From: YC2-FULL-38-9 sp964629635
GTDB lineage: Bacteria; Patescibacteriota; Microgenomatia; UBA1406; GWC2-37-13
Direction of reading: 5' to 3'
Assembly (NCBI GenBank): GCA_964629635.1
Contig: CAZVQS010000001.1
Span: 372,001 to 436,000 of the forward strand
DNA length: 64,000 nt
The notes under the pieces are model-generated. The model worked only from the letters and a program-made list of their open reading frames with translations, made no database searches and was not told the DNA's origin. The translations under genes were made by a program, and so were the position numbers. Positions 1 to 7,859 of this stretch are shown one piece after another (position 1 is the stretch's first letter; each line of letters opens with the position of its first letter).

Positions 1-60
1 CGTCCCGACAACAACAAGAGCAATATCTTTTGTTTGAACCCCATACTGTTTTTGTTTCAT
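1..60 (-). CDS. Unrecognised protein, N-terminus only (runs off the window)
   Basis: Only the first 20 codons are present. They begin MKQKQYGVQTKDIALVVVG, a short charged stretch that turns hydrophobic, which suggests the start of a first membrane helix. The ATG lies 12 nt after the stop of the XRE regulator gene, so it is probably the third gene of that operon. The opening is like that of some small integral membrane transporter subunits, but 20 residues do not allow a family call. Confidence 0.55.
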   Translation of the reverse strand, partial: MKQKQYGVQTKDIALVVVGT

Positions 61-72
61 GTATTTACTCAA

Positions 73-282
73 TTAATAATCTTTTCCGTATTCCAGAATG
101 TCTCCGGGCTGGCAGTCGAGCGCTTTGCATATCGCCTCAAGGGTTGAAAACCGTACCGCTTTGGCCTTTCCGTTTTTCAGTACGGAAAGATTCGCCATAG
201 TGATACCGACTTTCTCCGCCAGTTCCGTGACGGTCATTTTCCGTTTCGCGAGCATGACGTCGATATTGATGATGATAGACAT
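73..282 (-). CDS. Small XRE (Cro/CI-type) helix-turn-helix regulator
   Basis: The 69-residue protein is essentially one HTH domain. The helix pair is seen in VTELAEKVGITMANLSVLKNG (residues 18-38), followed by the usual C-terminal helices FSTLEAICKALDCQPGDIL. This is the YozG-like subgroup that is often found beside a DUF2975 membrane protein, as here: its ATG lies 5 nt after the DUF2975 stop. It probably represses its own operon through the inverted repeats at 809-850, which is inference. Confidence 0.85.
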   Translation of the reverse strand: MSIIINIDVMLAKRKMTVTELAEKVGITMANLSVLKNGKAKAVRFSTLEAICKALDCQPGDILEYGKDY

Positions 283-287
283 AAGTT

Positions 288-764
288 TTATACCGTGAGG
301 TCGTTTTCCGATTTGATATCCACCGCGTTCTGCAGAAGTTTTTGGAAAACTGCGGCTGCGGTCGCGATGACAGCTGAGGCAAAAGACGCAATAATGCCAA
401 GCATGGTCGGACCGGCGGGATCGTCGCCGTTTGCAAAGAAGCGGATATACAATACTGCCGCCGCAATACAGCCGATAAGTACAAGAGCGGAAATCTTGAT
501 TTTTTTGAGTGCATTAACGGCGCTTTGGGAAAAAGCCTTATTTGCATCGATCAGATTTAACAGCTTGAACGCATGGAATAACCCGATAAAAAACGGAGTT
601 GAGCCTATAAACATAAACACAATAAGAGGATCCGTGTATATGCTGACCGTATCCAGCCCAATCGCCCTTCCTTCGGTTCGGGGGAGCCACAGGAGAAGCG
701 CGGCAGTTGCGGCAGCGAGGAGAATGATGGCCGACTTAAGGAACAGCGTTGAACCCTGTTTCAT
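288..764 (-). CDS. DUF2975-family integral membrane protein
   Basis: 158 residues with four predicted membrane helices at about 9-27, 47-68, 92-110 and 120-142. The pattern and the adjoining small XRE gene match the DUF2975 family, whose function is unknown. It is the first gene of a minus-strand operon with the XRE regulator and a further gene running off the window. Its strong promoter (796-824) gives a leader of about 25 nt, one of the few here with a real 5' untranslated region. Confidence 0.75.
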   Translation of the reverse strand: MKQGSTLFLKSAIILLAAATAALLLWLPRTEGRAIGLDTVSIYTDPLIVFMFIGSTPFFIGLFHAFKLLNLIDANKAFSQSAVNALKKIKISALVLIGCIAAAVLYIRFFANGDDPAGPTMLGIIASFASAVIATAAAVFQKLLQNAVDIKSENDLTV

Positions 765-795
765 ATGTTTATTATTACTGATAAACCCGTAAAGA

Positions 796-850
796 ATTGT
801 AGCTTATTGTTTATCGTTTGTCAATATATTAATATCGATAATTGATAAAC
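796..850 (-). promoter_or_regulatory. Promoter and operator-like inverted repeats of the DUF2975-XRE operon
   Basis: Read on the minus strand: TTGACA (824-819), 17-nt spacer, TACAAT (801-796). Two nested inverted repeats overlap the -35 region: GTTTATC (809-815) with GATAAAC (844-850), and TTATCG (811-816) with CGATAA (836-841), centred on the AT-rich core AATATATT. Their position fits repression by the co-transcribed XRE protein. Confidence 0.7.
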
Positions 851-921
851 GGACGGTTTGTTACCCCCTTATTACCGGGGAAATGCCGGGTTCTTTGATT
901 CGCCGGGTAAATTGATTTTCT

Positions 922-1302
922 ATGTTGAATTTCAGTTCAATCCTTATTTCCACAGAAAACGCAAAACCACTTGCGGATTTTTATGAAAAGGTATTCCAAA
1001 AAAAACCCGAAATGAATGATGGGGGGTATGTGGGTTTTCTGGTCGGGAAAGGATTTATCACTATCGGTCCCCATGACAAAGTGAAGGGAAAAAACCCGGG
1101 CGCCGAACGGTTTCTCTTCAACCTTGAGACCGATGACGTCAAGGGCGAATACGACCGGATAAAAAAACTGGGCGCACGGACGGTTGCCGAACCGTACAAT
1201 CCCGGAGGGGAAAAGGATATGTGGATCGCGACGCTTGCGGACCCGGACGGCAACTACTTCCAGCTCGTTACCGTATGGGACGAGTCAAAAAAGAAGGATT
1301 GA
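922..1302 (+). CDS. Glyoxalase/bleomycin-resistance (VOC) fold protein
   Basis: 126 residues forming one VOC module of two beta-alpha-beta-beta-beta units. The last strand reads ATLADPDGNYFQLV, a typical end of the family carrying the metal-ligand glutamate position (here Q, in FQLV). Possible roles are a metal-dependent lyase, isomerase or binding protein; the substrate cannot be told. A weak -10 (TAAATT, 908-913) sits 8 nt before the ATG. A relative lies at 63445-63849 and a two-domain one at 1618-2544. Confidence 0.8.
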   Translation: MLNFSSILISTENAKPLADFYEKVFQKKPEMNDGGYVGFLVGKGFITIGPHDKVKGKNPGAERFLFNLETDDVKGEYDRIKKLGARTVAEPYNPGGEKDMWIATLADPDGNYFQLVTVWDESKKKD

Positions 1303-1305
1303 CTG

Positions 1306-1335
1306 TTGCATCGGCATGATGTCCGGATGTATAAT
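1306..1335 (+). promoter_or_regulatory. Promoter of the sigma-region-4-like gene
   Basis: TTGCAT (1306-1311), 18-nt spacer, TATAAT (1330-1335). The -10 ends 10 nt before ATG 1346, predicting a leader of only about 4 nt. An upstream in-frame ATG (1334) overlaps the -10 and is unlikely to be used. Confidence 0.65.
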
Positions 1336-1345
1336 GCCCCTAGAA

Positions 1346-1561
1346 ATGCCCAACAGGACGCTTTCGTATTTCATTGACTACGTACGGACGACCCACCGGC
1401 TCAAGCCAAAAGAGGCGGATGTCCTCATTCAGCGGCTCAAGCGGAAGAAGCTCAAAACGATCGGCCGCAAATACCGTCTTTCATACGAACGGATCCGGCA
1501 GATCGAAAAAATTTCACTGAACAAGCTTGAGACCGATTCATACCAGGAAACGCTCTTCTGA
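1346..1561 (+). CDS. Small sigma-70 region 4-like helix-turn-helix protein
   Basis: 71 residues. The C-terminal half, KTIGRKYRLSYERIRQIEK, is a close match to the DNA-binding helix-turn-helix of sigma-70 region 4 (the part that reads the -35 box). Regions 2 and 3 are absent, so it cannot be a complete sigma factor. It may be a stand-alone HTH regulator or an anti-sigma-like decoy; this is inference. The start was chosen from the promoter at 1330. The frame is open upstream to 1184, but that overlaps the glyoxalase gene. Confidence 0.65.
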   Translation: MPNRTLSYFIDYVRTTHRLKPKEADVLIQRLKRKKLKTIGRKYRLSYERIRQIEKISLNKLETDSYQETLF

Positions 1562-1617
1562 AACACACCCTCCAATTCTTACCGGTTTTTCAATAACAGG
1601 GACTATGGTTGAAGGAT

Positions 1618-2544
1618 ATGAAAAAAATAATACCCCATCTCTGGTTTGATACGCAGGCCGGGCAGGCAGCCGATTTTTATACATCCCTCTTTCCGGGTTC
1701 CGCGGTTACCAACAGGACAGTTCTCCATGATACTCCTTCGGGGGATACTGAAAGCATTGCTTTCAACCTTTCCGGGCATCCGTTTATGGCGATAAGCGCC
1801 GGACCTCTTTTCAAGTTCACTCCCGCCGTTTCCTTTACCGTGAATTTCGATCCGTCGCGGGACAGGAATGCGCAGGAGAACCTGAGGACGTTATGGGCCG
1901 CGTTATCCCAGAACGGTAAGATTCTCATGCCCCTGCAGGCGTATCCGTTCAGCAAGCTGTACGGCTGGGTTGCGGATAAATACGGTTTGTCGTGGCAGCT
2001 CATACTGACGGATCCGAAAGGAGAGGAGCGGCCGTTTATCATCCCTTCCCTTCTGTATGTGGGACAAAAAGCGGGCAAGGCCGAGGAGGCGATCAACCAT
2101 TACCTGCAGGTATTCAGGAAAAAGGATCCGAAAGATACGAAATCCGGGGCGCTTTACCGGTACGGCAAGGACCAGGCGCCTGACCGGGAAGGATCCGTCA
2201 TGTTTGCCGACTTCATGCTGGCCGGCAACTGGTTTTCGGCGATGGACAGCGCACAGAAGCACGAGTTCGACTTCAGCGAGGCAATATCCTTCATGGTGGA
2301 GTGCGATACCCAGGAAGAGATCGACTATTACTGGAAAAGCATGTCCGCGGTTCCCGAGTCCGAACAATGCGGATGGCTCAAGGACAAGTACGGCGTTTCC
2401 TGGCAGATAACGCCGACCCTCATGAATAAAATGATGGTGGAAGGGACGGAAGAGCAGATCCGGAGGGTGACGCAGGCGTTTCTTCCGATGAAAAAGCTTG
2501 ACATCCAAACGATCAAAAACGCGTACGAAAACAAGGGAAGCTAA
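1618..2544 (+). CDS. Two-domain PhnB-like VOC protein
   Basis: 308 residues from ATG 1618 containing two tandem PhnB/3-demethylubiquinone-methyltransferase-like VOC domains: about 1-140 (IIPHLWFDTQAGQAADFY) and 145-300 (IIPSLLYVGQ, ending DKYGVSWQITPT). Each has the WQ motif before its last strand (YGLSWQLILTDP and YGVSWQITPT). This family is named after PhnB, but most members have no proven reaction. A TTG nine bases upstream (1609) is an alternative start; no Shine-Dalgarno sequence or good -10 decides it. Confidence 0.75.
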   Translation: MKKIIPHLWFDTQAGQAADFYTSLFPGSAVTNRTVLHDTPSGDTESIAFNLSGHPFMAISAGPLFKFTPAVSFTVNFDPSRDRNAQENLRTLWAALSQNGKILMPLQAYPFSKLYGWVADKYGLSWQLILTDPKGEERPFIIPSLLYVGQKAGKAEEAINHYLQVFRKKDPKDTKSGALYRYGKDQAPDREGSVMFADFMLAGNWFSAMDSAQKHEFDFSEAISFMVECDTQEEIDYYWKSMSAVPESEQCGWLKDKYGVSWQITPTLMNKMMVEGTEEQIRRVTQAFLPMKKLDIQTIKNAYENKGS

Positions 2545-2550
2545 ACCGTA

Positions 2551-2579
2551 TTGTAAGGAACAGAGGATTGTCCTATACT
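2551..2579 (+). promoter_or_regulatory. Promoter of the 2588 gene (near-leaderless)
   Basis: TTGTAA (2551-2556), 17-nt spacer, TATACT (2574-2579), 8 nt before ATG 2588. Predicted leader about 2 nt. Confidence 0.7.
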
Positions 2580-2587
2580 GATTCTCT

Positions 2588-3082
2588 ATGAGAAAAGCAC
2601 GCATCATTCTACCCCTTCTGCTTCTTGCGGCGGTCGCTTCCTACCTGGTCTACCACAATACCCTGCGTATTCCGGAAACAGGTACCGTTCCGACCGAAGC
2701 GCCTGCAGTATCGGGGACTCCGTCCCCCGCATCGGTGACGGCAGCTGTGTCACCAGAAGTGGAGACTCCAACCGTATCGGCACCAGACCTGTCCGCGCAA
2801 ATACAGAAGGAGTTTTCCAAAAAATACGGAAAACCTGCGGATACCTATATTGTTCGGGTTAATAAATCTTCGGACGAGTACGCGAAAGGATCGATTGATT
2901 TCAAGGATGAAGCAGGCGGAGGGTTGTGGTTTGCGGCAAAGACGGATAAAGGGTGGGAACTGGTATTTGACGGAAACGGAATAATTGACTGCGCGGCTGC
3001 GGACAAATACCGGATGCCTGCGGATTATGTTCCCGGATGCGTTGATACAACCAAGGGAAACGAGTTTGTGCAAAGGCAGTAA
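2588..3082 (+). CDS. Membrane-anchored exported protein of unknown function
   Basis: 164 residues: N-terminal signal anchor (about 5-23), a Pro/Thr/Ser/Val-rich spacer (about 30-70), then a compact domain (75-164) with FSKKYGKPADTYIVRV, GGLWFAAKTDKGWELVFDG and a closing pair of Cys in GIIDCAA and VPGCVDT that could form a disulfide. The domain resembles a conserved extracytoplasmic module often seen in CPR and archaeal lipoproteins (from memory). Function unknown. It converges on the next gene with 5 nt between stops. Confidence 0.7.
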   Translation: MRKARIILPLLLLAAVASYLVYHNTLRIPETGTVPTEAPAVSGTPSPASVTAAVSPEVETPTVSAPDLSAQIQKEFSKKYGKPADTYIVRVNKSSDEYAKGSIDFKDEAGGGLWFAAKTDKGWELVFDGNGIIDCAAADKYRMPADYVPGCVDTTKGNEFVQRQ

Positions 3083-3087
3083 GACGG

Positions 3088-3486
3088 TTACTTTTTTTCA
3101 ATACTCCCGGAAACGGACAATATTCCTTCAATCCCGAACCGGTCCCAGTAGTCGGTACTCAGGTATTCGATTGGCGTTATGGTGCCTTTTGCCGTAATGC
3201 GGTCGCCGTCCCGCAGGTCGGTCCGTAACGACGACTTCGTACCGAAATCGAGCGCATATGTTTCGCCCGCTTCCGTTTCGATAATCGGCTGGCAGCGGGA
3301 ATCAAGCAGTTTGTCTTTCCCCGGTACCGGGCCGCACCGGTATGTGCCGGAAAGGGACGCGGGGTAGGGGGTGGGTACCCGGGATGAGTCACCCTGTTTC
3401 TGGCGGTATATGTATTCGTTGAATGCGAAAAAAGAAACGGTCAGAACGGCAATAAAGACGAGGATTCCGGCAGCGATTTTTCCCAT
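3088..3486 (-). CDS. Small signal-anchored protein, possible OB-like fold
   Basis: 132 residues: an N-terminal membrane segment (about 5-25), then a beta-rich extracellular part with SGTYRCGPV, YALDFG, LRDGDRITAKGTITPIEY and SGSIEKK. The strand pattern with the GDRITAKGTI stretch suggests a small beta-barrel that could be OB-like, an inference without a family match. One Cys pair (TYRCG, DSRCQ) could be a disulfide. Start set by TATACT 5 nt upstream. Confidence 0.65.
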   Translation of the reverse strand: MGKIAAGILVFIAVLTVSFFAFNEYIYRQKQGDSSRVPTPYPASLSGTYRCGPVPGKDKLLDSRCQPIIETEAGETYALDFGTKSSLRTDLRDGDRITAKGTITPIEYLSTDYWDRFGIEGILSVSGSIEKK

Positions 3487-3491
3487 ACCAA

Positions 3492-3497
3492 AGTATA
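3492..3497 (-). promoter_or_regulatory. -10 box of the 3486 gene
   Basis: TATACT on the minus strand, 5 nt before ATG 3486; predicted leaderless. Confidence 0.6.
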
Positions 3498-3509
3498 GCG
3501 CACCGTTTC

Positions 3510-4976
3510 TTACAGGGCGATAGCTCTTCCGATTCCGATGCGTTCCAGGAAAAAACGATCATGGGAGGCAACCATAATTCCTCCGCTGAAACGCCGGAGC
3601 GCCTGTTCAATCGTTTCGCGCGTGTCGATATCCAGGTGGTTCGTCGGTTCGTCAAGAAGAAGCAGATGGTAATTGCCGTGCGTGAGCTTGGCAAATGCAA
3701 CCTTTGCCTTCTGTCCAAGGCTCAGCTCGCGGACTTTCTTCAGGAGTTCTTTTTTATCGAATCCGAACCTCATAGCCAGCTTGTAGCTATCGGTTTGGGT
3801 AAGGCCCATGTCCAGAAATACTTCGAGGATTGTTTTTTCTTCATGCAGTTCCTGTTGATCCTGGGAATAATATCCTGTTTTCACTCCGTTTCCCGTTTCG
3901 ATCGTTCCTGCACCCTGCGTTTCCCTGCCGGCAAGTATCTGCAGGAGCGTCGATTTACCGCTCCCGTTGGCGCCCGCGAGCCAGACACGCTCTTGCCCTC
4001 CGATGTGGAACGAGAGGTTTGACAGCACCGGTTTGCCGAAAGATTTGCTTAAGCCCTTCACGTAGAGGAGTGTTTTTCCCGGATGTGTTTTTCCGGATAG
4101 AGTGATGAAATGTTTTATATGTTCTTCCGGTTTTTCAAGACGCGTTTCGCTTTTGAGGAATTTTTCCAGTTTCCGTTTCCGGTGTACCGACTGTTCGGCG
4201 GATTTCCTTATTTTTCGTCTTTCATAGGGTGAACCGGATCCGAACTGCTGTTCCCCTTGCCGGGCGCGAGTCTGGAGAGAAATGATGTCGCGCTCGATTC
4301 TTTCTATTTTTTTCTGTTGAACCGAATACATGCGCTCGTATGCCTGTTTCTCCGCCTCCTTCCGCTCCCGGTAAAAGGAATAGTTGCCACCGTATGTTTT
4401 AATCGAACCTCTGTTAAGTTCGATTATTTTATCAGCGGTATTGTCAAGAAGCGTCCGGTCATGGGAAACCAGGAGGACTCCTCCCGGAAACGACAGAAGG
4501 AAATCTTCAAGCCATGCGAATCCCGCGACATCGAGACTGTTCGTCGGTTCGTCGAGAAGGAGTATCGACGGCTCCGGTTGGGAGATAAGCAGGGAGGCAA
4601 GGAACAGCCGGGTTTTCTGTCCTCCGCTCAAACTGTTTGCGAACGCATCCCGGTCAATATCCGTAAGACCTGTTCGTTCCATGACCATATCGATGCGGTA
4701 GTTTTCACCCGGGGCAATGCTTTTTGAAAGGAATCCTTTTACCGTTTCATGCATGCCGAATAAGGGATTCTGGGGGAGGTAGCCTATGGTTTCGTTGTCC
4801 AGCCTGATTTTGCCGTCATCCGGCTCAACTTCACCACGGATGATTTTGAGCAAGGTTGTTTTGCCGGAGCCGTTTTTACCAACGAGTCCTGTGATCTCAC
4901 CTGCGCCGACCGTAAATGAAACATGGTCAAGTATTCTTGTTTCCCCGAATTGTTTCGATATGTCTTTGATCTGCAT
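3510..4976 (-). CDS. ABC-F family ATPase (ribosome-associated type)
   Basis: 488 residues with two ABC cassettes on one chain and no membrane segment. Cassette 1: Walker A GKNGSGKT (33-40), signature LSGGQKT (about 118), Walker B ILLLDEPTN. Cassette 2: Walker A GANGSGKST (335-343), signature LSLGQKA (419-425), Walker B LLLLDEPTN (439-447). Between them is a charged helical linker (about 215-290) that takes the place of the P-site tRNA-interaction motif. ABC-F proteins act on stalled ribosomes, and some protect against ribosome-targeting antibiotics. Which subfamily this belongs to cannot be told. It is slightly short and ends soon after the second H-loop (VASHDR). Confidence 0.9.
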   Translation of the reverse strand: MQIKDISKQFGETRILDHVSFTVGAGEITGLVGKNGSGKTTLLKIIRGEVEPDDGKIRLDNETIGYLPQNPLFGMHETVKGFLSKSIAPGENYRIDMVMERTGLTDIDRDAFANSLSGGQKTRLFLASLLISQPEPSILLLDEPTNSLDVAGFAWLEDFLLSFPGGVLLVSHDRTLLDNTADKIIELNRGSIKTYGGNYSFYRERKEAEKQAYERMYSVQQKKIERIERDIISLQTRARQGEQQFGSGSPYERRKIRKSAEQSVHRKRKLEKFLKSETRLEKPEEHIKHFITLSGKTHPGKTLLYVKGLSKSFGKPVLSNLSFHIGGQERVWLAGANGSGKSTLLQILAGRETQGAGTIETGNGVKTGYYSQDQQELHEEKTILEVFLDMGLTQTDSYKLAMRFGFDKKELLKKVRELSLGQKAKVAFAKLTHGNYHLLLLDEPTNHLDIDTRETIEQALRRFSGGIMVASHDRFFLERIGIGRAIAL

Positions 4977-5022
4977 ACGCTTTGATAATTATAATGGAGT
5001 CCAGTCTTTGCAGACCGCTCTG

Positions 5023-5028
5023 TATAAT
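5023..5028 (+). promoter_or_regulatory. -10 box of the deacetylase gene
   Basis: TATAAT 7 nt before ATG 5036. It also lies inside the longer open frame that begins at 4982, which argues that 4982 is not the start. Confidence 0.65.
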
Positions 5029-5035
5029 CAAGAAC

Positions 5036-5803
5036 ATGAAAGAACCCAAACACAGAATTTGGACACACAAAAGGGTTTTCCTGCGAGCTGCCTTATTTAT
5101 GTCAGGATTCATTATTGTGTCCTTTCTCCTGTTCCATTTCAGCAAATCAAGAACGAGCCAGCTTTTTGGCGGATTGGTGGGGCGTGTCGAAACGGAAGAA
5201 AAAGTCGTGGCGCTTACGTTCGACGACGGCCCGACTGAGCATACCGACGATGTCTTAAAAATACTGGAAGAAAAGAATGTGCGGGCGACTTTCTATACGG
5301 TGGGAGGCGCGATGGAACGGAGGCCGGAACAGGCACGCAATATCGTGAAAAACAACCATGAGCTCGCGAACCATTCCTACTCCCATCAGCGGTTTCTTCT
5401 CCTGAACGATATGCCCTGGTTTGTGAAAAGCGAAATAGACAAGACAAACGACCTCATCAGAAAAGCGGGATACGCGGGAGACATCACGTTCAGGCCGCCA
5501 TACGGAAAAAAATTCTTTTTCCTCCCCCTGTACCTGTCCATCTTGGGGATGAAAACAGTGTTGTGGGATGTCGAGCCCGATACGTATGCCGGTAGGAGGG
5601 CGGGAGAGGAAAGAACCCGGTTTCTCGTTGACTATGCCGTTCAAAACGTTAAACCCGGATCCATCATCCTCATCCACCCGTTTTGCGAAACCTGCGAAAG
5701 CGGCCGGCAGGCAATCGGCCAGATCGTTGACCGTCTGCGGGAGAAAGGATACCGTTTTGTTACCGTTACAGAATTACTCCGCCTGCAATCTTCAAGGCGT
5801 TAA
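5036..5803 (+). CDS. Polysaccharide deacetylase (NodB domain), membrane-anchored
   Basis: 255 residues. A single N-terminal membrane segment (about 16-34) places the catalytic domain outside the cell. NodB motifs are complete: TFDDGP (D63, D64), the metal-binding HSYSH (H113, H117), FRPPYG (R153), DVEPDTY and IILIHP. Such enzymes remove acetyl groups from N-acetylglucosamine or xylan-type glycans using Zn2+. The target here could be peptidoglycan or a surface polysaccharide. The start was chosen by the TATAAT box; the frame is open from 4982. Confidence 0.88.
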   Translation: MKEPKHRIWTHKRVFLRAALFMSGFIIVSFLLFHFSKSRTSQLFGGLVGRVETEEKVVALTFDDGPTEHTDDVLKILEEKNVRATFYTVGGAMERRPEQARNIVKNNHELANHSYSHQRFLLLNDMPWFVKSEIDKTNDLIRKAGYAGDITFRPPYGKKFFFLPLYLSILGMKTVLWDVEPDTYAGRRAGEERTRFLVDYAVQNVKPGSIILIHPFCETCESGRQAIGQIVDRLREKGYRFVTVTELLRLQSSRR

Positions 5804-5822
5804 CAGCGCATCGGAAGTTTAA

Positions 5823-5828
5823 TATAAT
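5823..5828 (+). promoter_or_regulatory. -10 box of the 5834 gene
   Basis: TATAAT 5 nt before ATG 5834; predicted leaderless. Confidence 0.6.
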
Positions 5829-5833
5829 GAACC

Positions 5834-6241
5834 ATGAATCATAAACTTCGCAACAAATCTATTATCGGGTGGTTTGTTACTCTTGTATTCGCTATCCTGA
5901 ACGGAGCGGTCCGGAACGTTTTCTATAAACCTCTGATAGGCGATCTGCACGCACATCAGGTGAGCACGGCTTTCGCGGTTGTTGCCCTCTTCCTCATCGC
6001 TTACCTAGTATTCAGAAAAGATTTCGCGAAGACCACGTACTCACAGGCTTTGCGGATCGGTATCTCATGGGTGTTGCTTACCGTCGTCTTTGAATTCGGT
6101 GCAGGTCATTACCTATTTGGCAATTCGTGGGAGCGGTTGCTTCACGATTATAATCTGCTTGAGGGAAGAGTATGGATACTCTTTCTCGTTTCTCAGTTTG
6201 CCGTCATGCCCATACTGAAACGATTTGCCGTTTCCCGATGA
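5834..6241 (+). CDS. Four-helix integral membrane protein, conserved hypothetical
   Basis: 135 residues with helices at about 11-28, 44-61, 73-92 and 110-128. It belongs to a widely distributed small family recognised by the motif LHAHQVSTAFAVV and by LLHDYNLLEGRVWIL. I know of no assigned function for it. It stands alone between the deacetylase and a histidine kinase on the same strand, each with its own promoter. Confidence 0.7.
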   Translation: MNHKLRNKSIIGWFVTLVFAILNGAVRNVFYKPLIGDLHAHQVSTAFAVVALFLIAYLVFRKDFAKTTYSQALRIGISWVLLTVVFEFGAGHYLFGNSWERLLHDYNLLEGRVWILFLVSQFAVMPILKRFAVSR

Positions 6242-6257
6242 ACCGGTCAAAAACCGT

Positions 6258-6285
6258 TTGCTTTGTGCTAGTCTTGTGCTACAAT
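6258..6285 (+). promoter_or_regulatory. Promoter of the MASE3 histidine kinase
   Basis: TTGCTT (6258-6263), 16-nt spacer, extended -10 TGcTACAAT (hexamer 6280-6285), 10 nt before ATG 6296. Confidence 0.65.
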
Positions 6286-6295
6286 CGTATCAAAT

Positions 6296-7765
6296 ATGGT
6301 AAATACCGGAGTGATTTGGTTCCGGTTTATCCTGCCCTACGCCATACTTCTCGTATTAATTTACGCATCCCGTCTTTACAGTTATATTTTCTTTCATACG
6401 GTCGTTGAGACCTTCATATTCCTTGTATCGACTGGCGTATTCATAATCATGTTCAATGCGCGCAAAATCGTCAACAACAACTTCATCATGTTCGTAAGCA
6501 CCGCCTCTTTTTTCATCGGGATACTGAACTTCTTCCATATGCTTTCCTATGAGGGGATGCCTTTTTTTCCGCAGTACGGGGCAACGCTCGCTTCCCAGCT
6601 GTGGATCGCGCAGCGGTACATGTTTGCCTCCTCATTTATTTTGGCCACCTGCTTTATCAATAAAAAACTGAATGCGGTGCTGCTTTACTATTTGTATATG
6701 GCGTTCACCGGCCTTATCCTGCTTGCCATATTTGCATGGAGAATCTTTCCCGTAACCTTCGTAAGGGAAACGGGGCTTACGTTGTTTAAAATCGGGAGCG
6801 AATACGTCATTATTGCACTGTTTGGAGTAGCCACTTACTTGCTCTGGCACAACAGGAAAAAGTTCGGCAGGGAGACGTATCTGCTCCTGTTTATCGCCCT
6901 CATCATTTCAATTGCGGTAGAATTCATGTTTACCCTCTACCGGAGCGTGACTTCCCTCATTACGGTCGAGGCGCATATGCTGCTGCTTCTCAGTTACTAC
7001 TTTATGTACAAGGCGCTTATCGAAATCGGTCTCACAAAGCCATATAGTCTCCTGTTTCACGAGGTCCAGAAACTGAGCGAAAAAAAAGACGAATTGTTAA
7101 GCATCACGAGCCACGAACTGAAAAATCCCCTTACCTCAATTAAGCTTTACTCGCAGCTTCTCCATGGGAGGATGGATGGTACGAAAAACAGGAAAGTGAA
7201 TGCGGACATACTTGCCAAAATCGAACTGCAAACCCGCAAAATAAACCGCATCATCAGCGATCTGGGCGATGTCGCCAAAATCGAAACCGGCCAGCTTGTC
7301 ATAAGGACAACGGAAAATAATACAAAGGAATTCCTGAAAACGACTATTGAGCAGATGCGTGCGATGTATCCGGACAAGCGGGTCATGTTCAAATCGGGGG
7401 TACTTCCGCATGCGGTTTTTGACCGTGACCGGATAGAGCAGGTCCTGGAAAACCTCATTACGAATGCCGTGAAATACTCCAAAGGAAAAGCGGTGGTGCG
7501 CATTTCGGCACAGGCAAAGCGGAGGGAGCTGGTCTTTTCCGTTGAAGACAATGGAGTAGGGATTCCGAAAGACGAACTGGGACGGATTTTCAGCAAATAT
7601 TACCGGGGAGATACCAAAATACATGTTGCGGGGATCGGCTTGGGTTTGTTCATATGCAAACAGATCATTGATATGCATGGAGGAAAGATATGGGCAAAAA
7701 GCGCGCTCGGCAAGGGTTCTTCCTTTTTCTTCAGCCTGCCGCTGAAACCAAAACGAAGTTCATGA
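6296..7765 (+). CDS. Membrane sensor histidine kinase with MASE3-type N-terminus
   Basis: 489 residues. About eight membrane helices (residues 8-240), including the MASE3-like stretch ILNFFHMLSYEGMPFF, are followed by a short linker and a complete kinase core: HisKA SHELKNPLTS with phospho-acceptor H273, N box NLITNAVKY, G1 DNGVGIP (about 418-424), F box IFSKYY and G2 GIGLGLF (about 447-453). It senses an unknown membrane-associated signal. No response regulator lies beside it or elsewhere in the window, so it is an orphan kinase. Confidence 0.9.
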   Translation: MVNTGVIWFRFILPYAILLVLIYASRLYSYIFFHTVVETFIFLVSTGVFIIMFNARKIVNNNFIMFVSTASFFIGILNFFHMLSYEGMPFFPQYGATLASQLWIAQRYMFASSFILATCFINKKLNAVLLYYLYMAFTGLILLAIFAWRIFPVTFVRETGLTLFKIGSEYVIIALFGVATYLLWHNRKKFGRETYLLLFIALIISIAVEFMFTLYRSVTSLITVEAHMLLLLSYYFMYKALIEIGLTKPYSLLFHEVQKLSEKKDELLSITSHELKNPLTSIKLYSQLLHGRMDGTKNRKVNADILAKIELQTRKINRIISDLGDVAKIETGQLVIRTTENNTKEFLKTTIEQMRAMYPDKRVMFKSGVLPHAVFDRDRIEQVLENLITNAVKYSKGKAVVRISAQAKRRELVFSVEDNGVGIPKDELGRIFSKYYRGDTKIHVAGIGLGLFICKQIIDMHGGKIWAKSALGKGSSFFFSLPLKPKRSS

Positions 7766-7859
7766 CAACGCGGCGCCTGCATGAAACGTAAACCAGTTCA
7801 GATACGGGACTTACACTCTGCCGGTATAAAGGGATACATATTTTCCCGCCTCTTTTCGA

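Noticed and set aside
1609..1620. TTG start for the two-domain VOC protein
   Set aside because: ATG 1618 gives a normal N-terminus; no Shine-Dalgarno or -10 favours the TTG.
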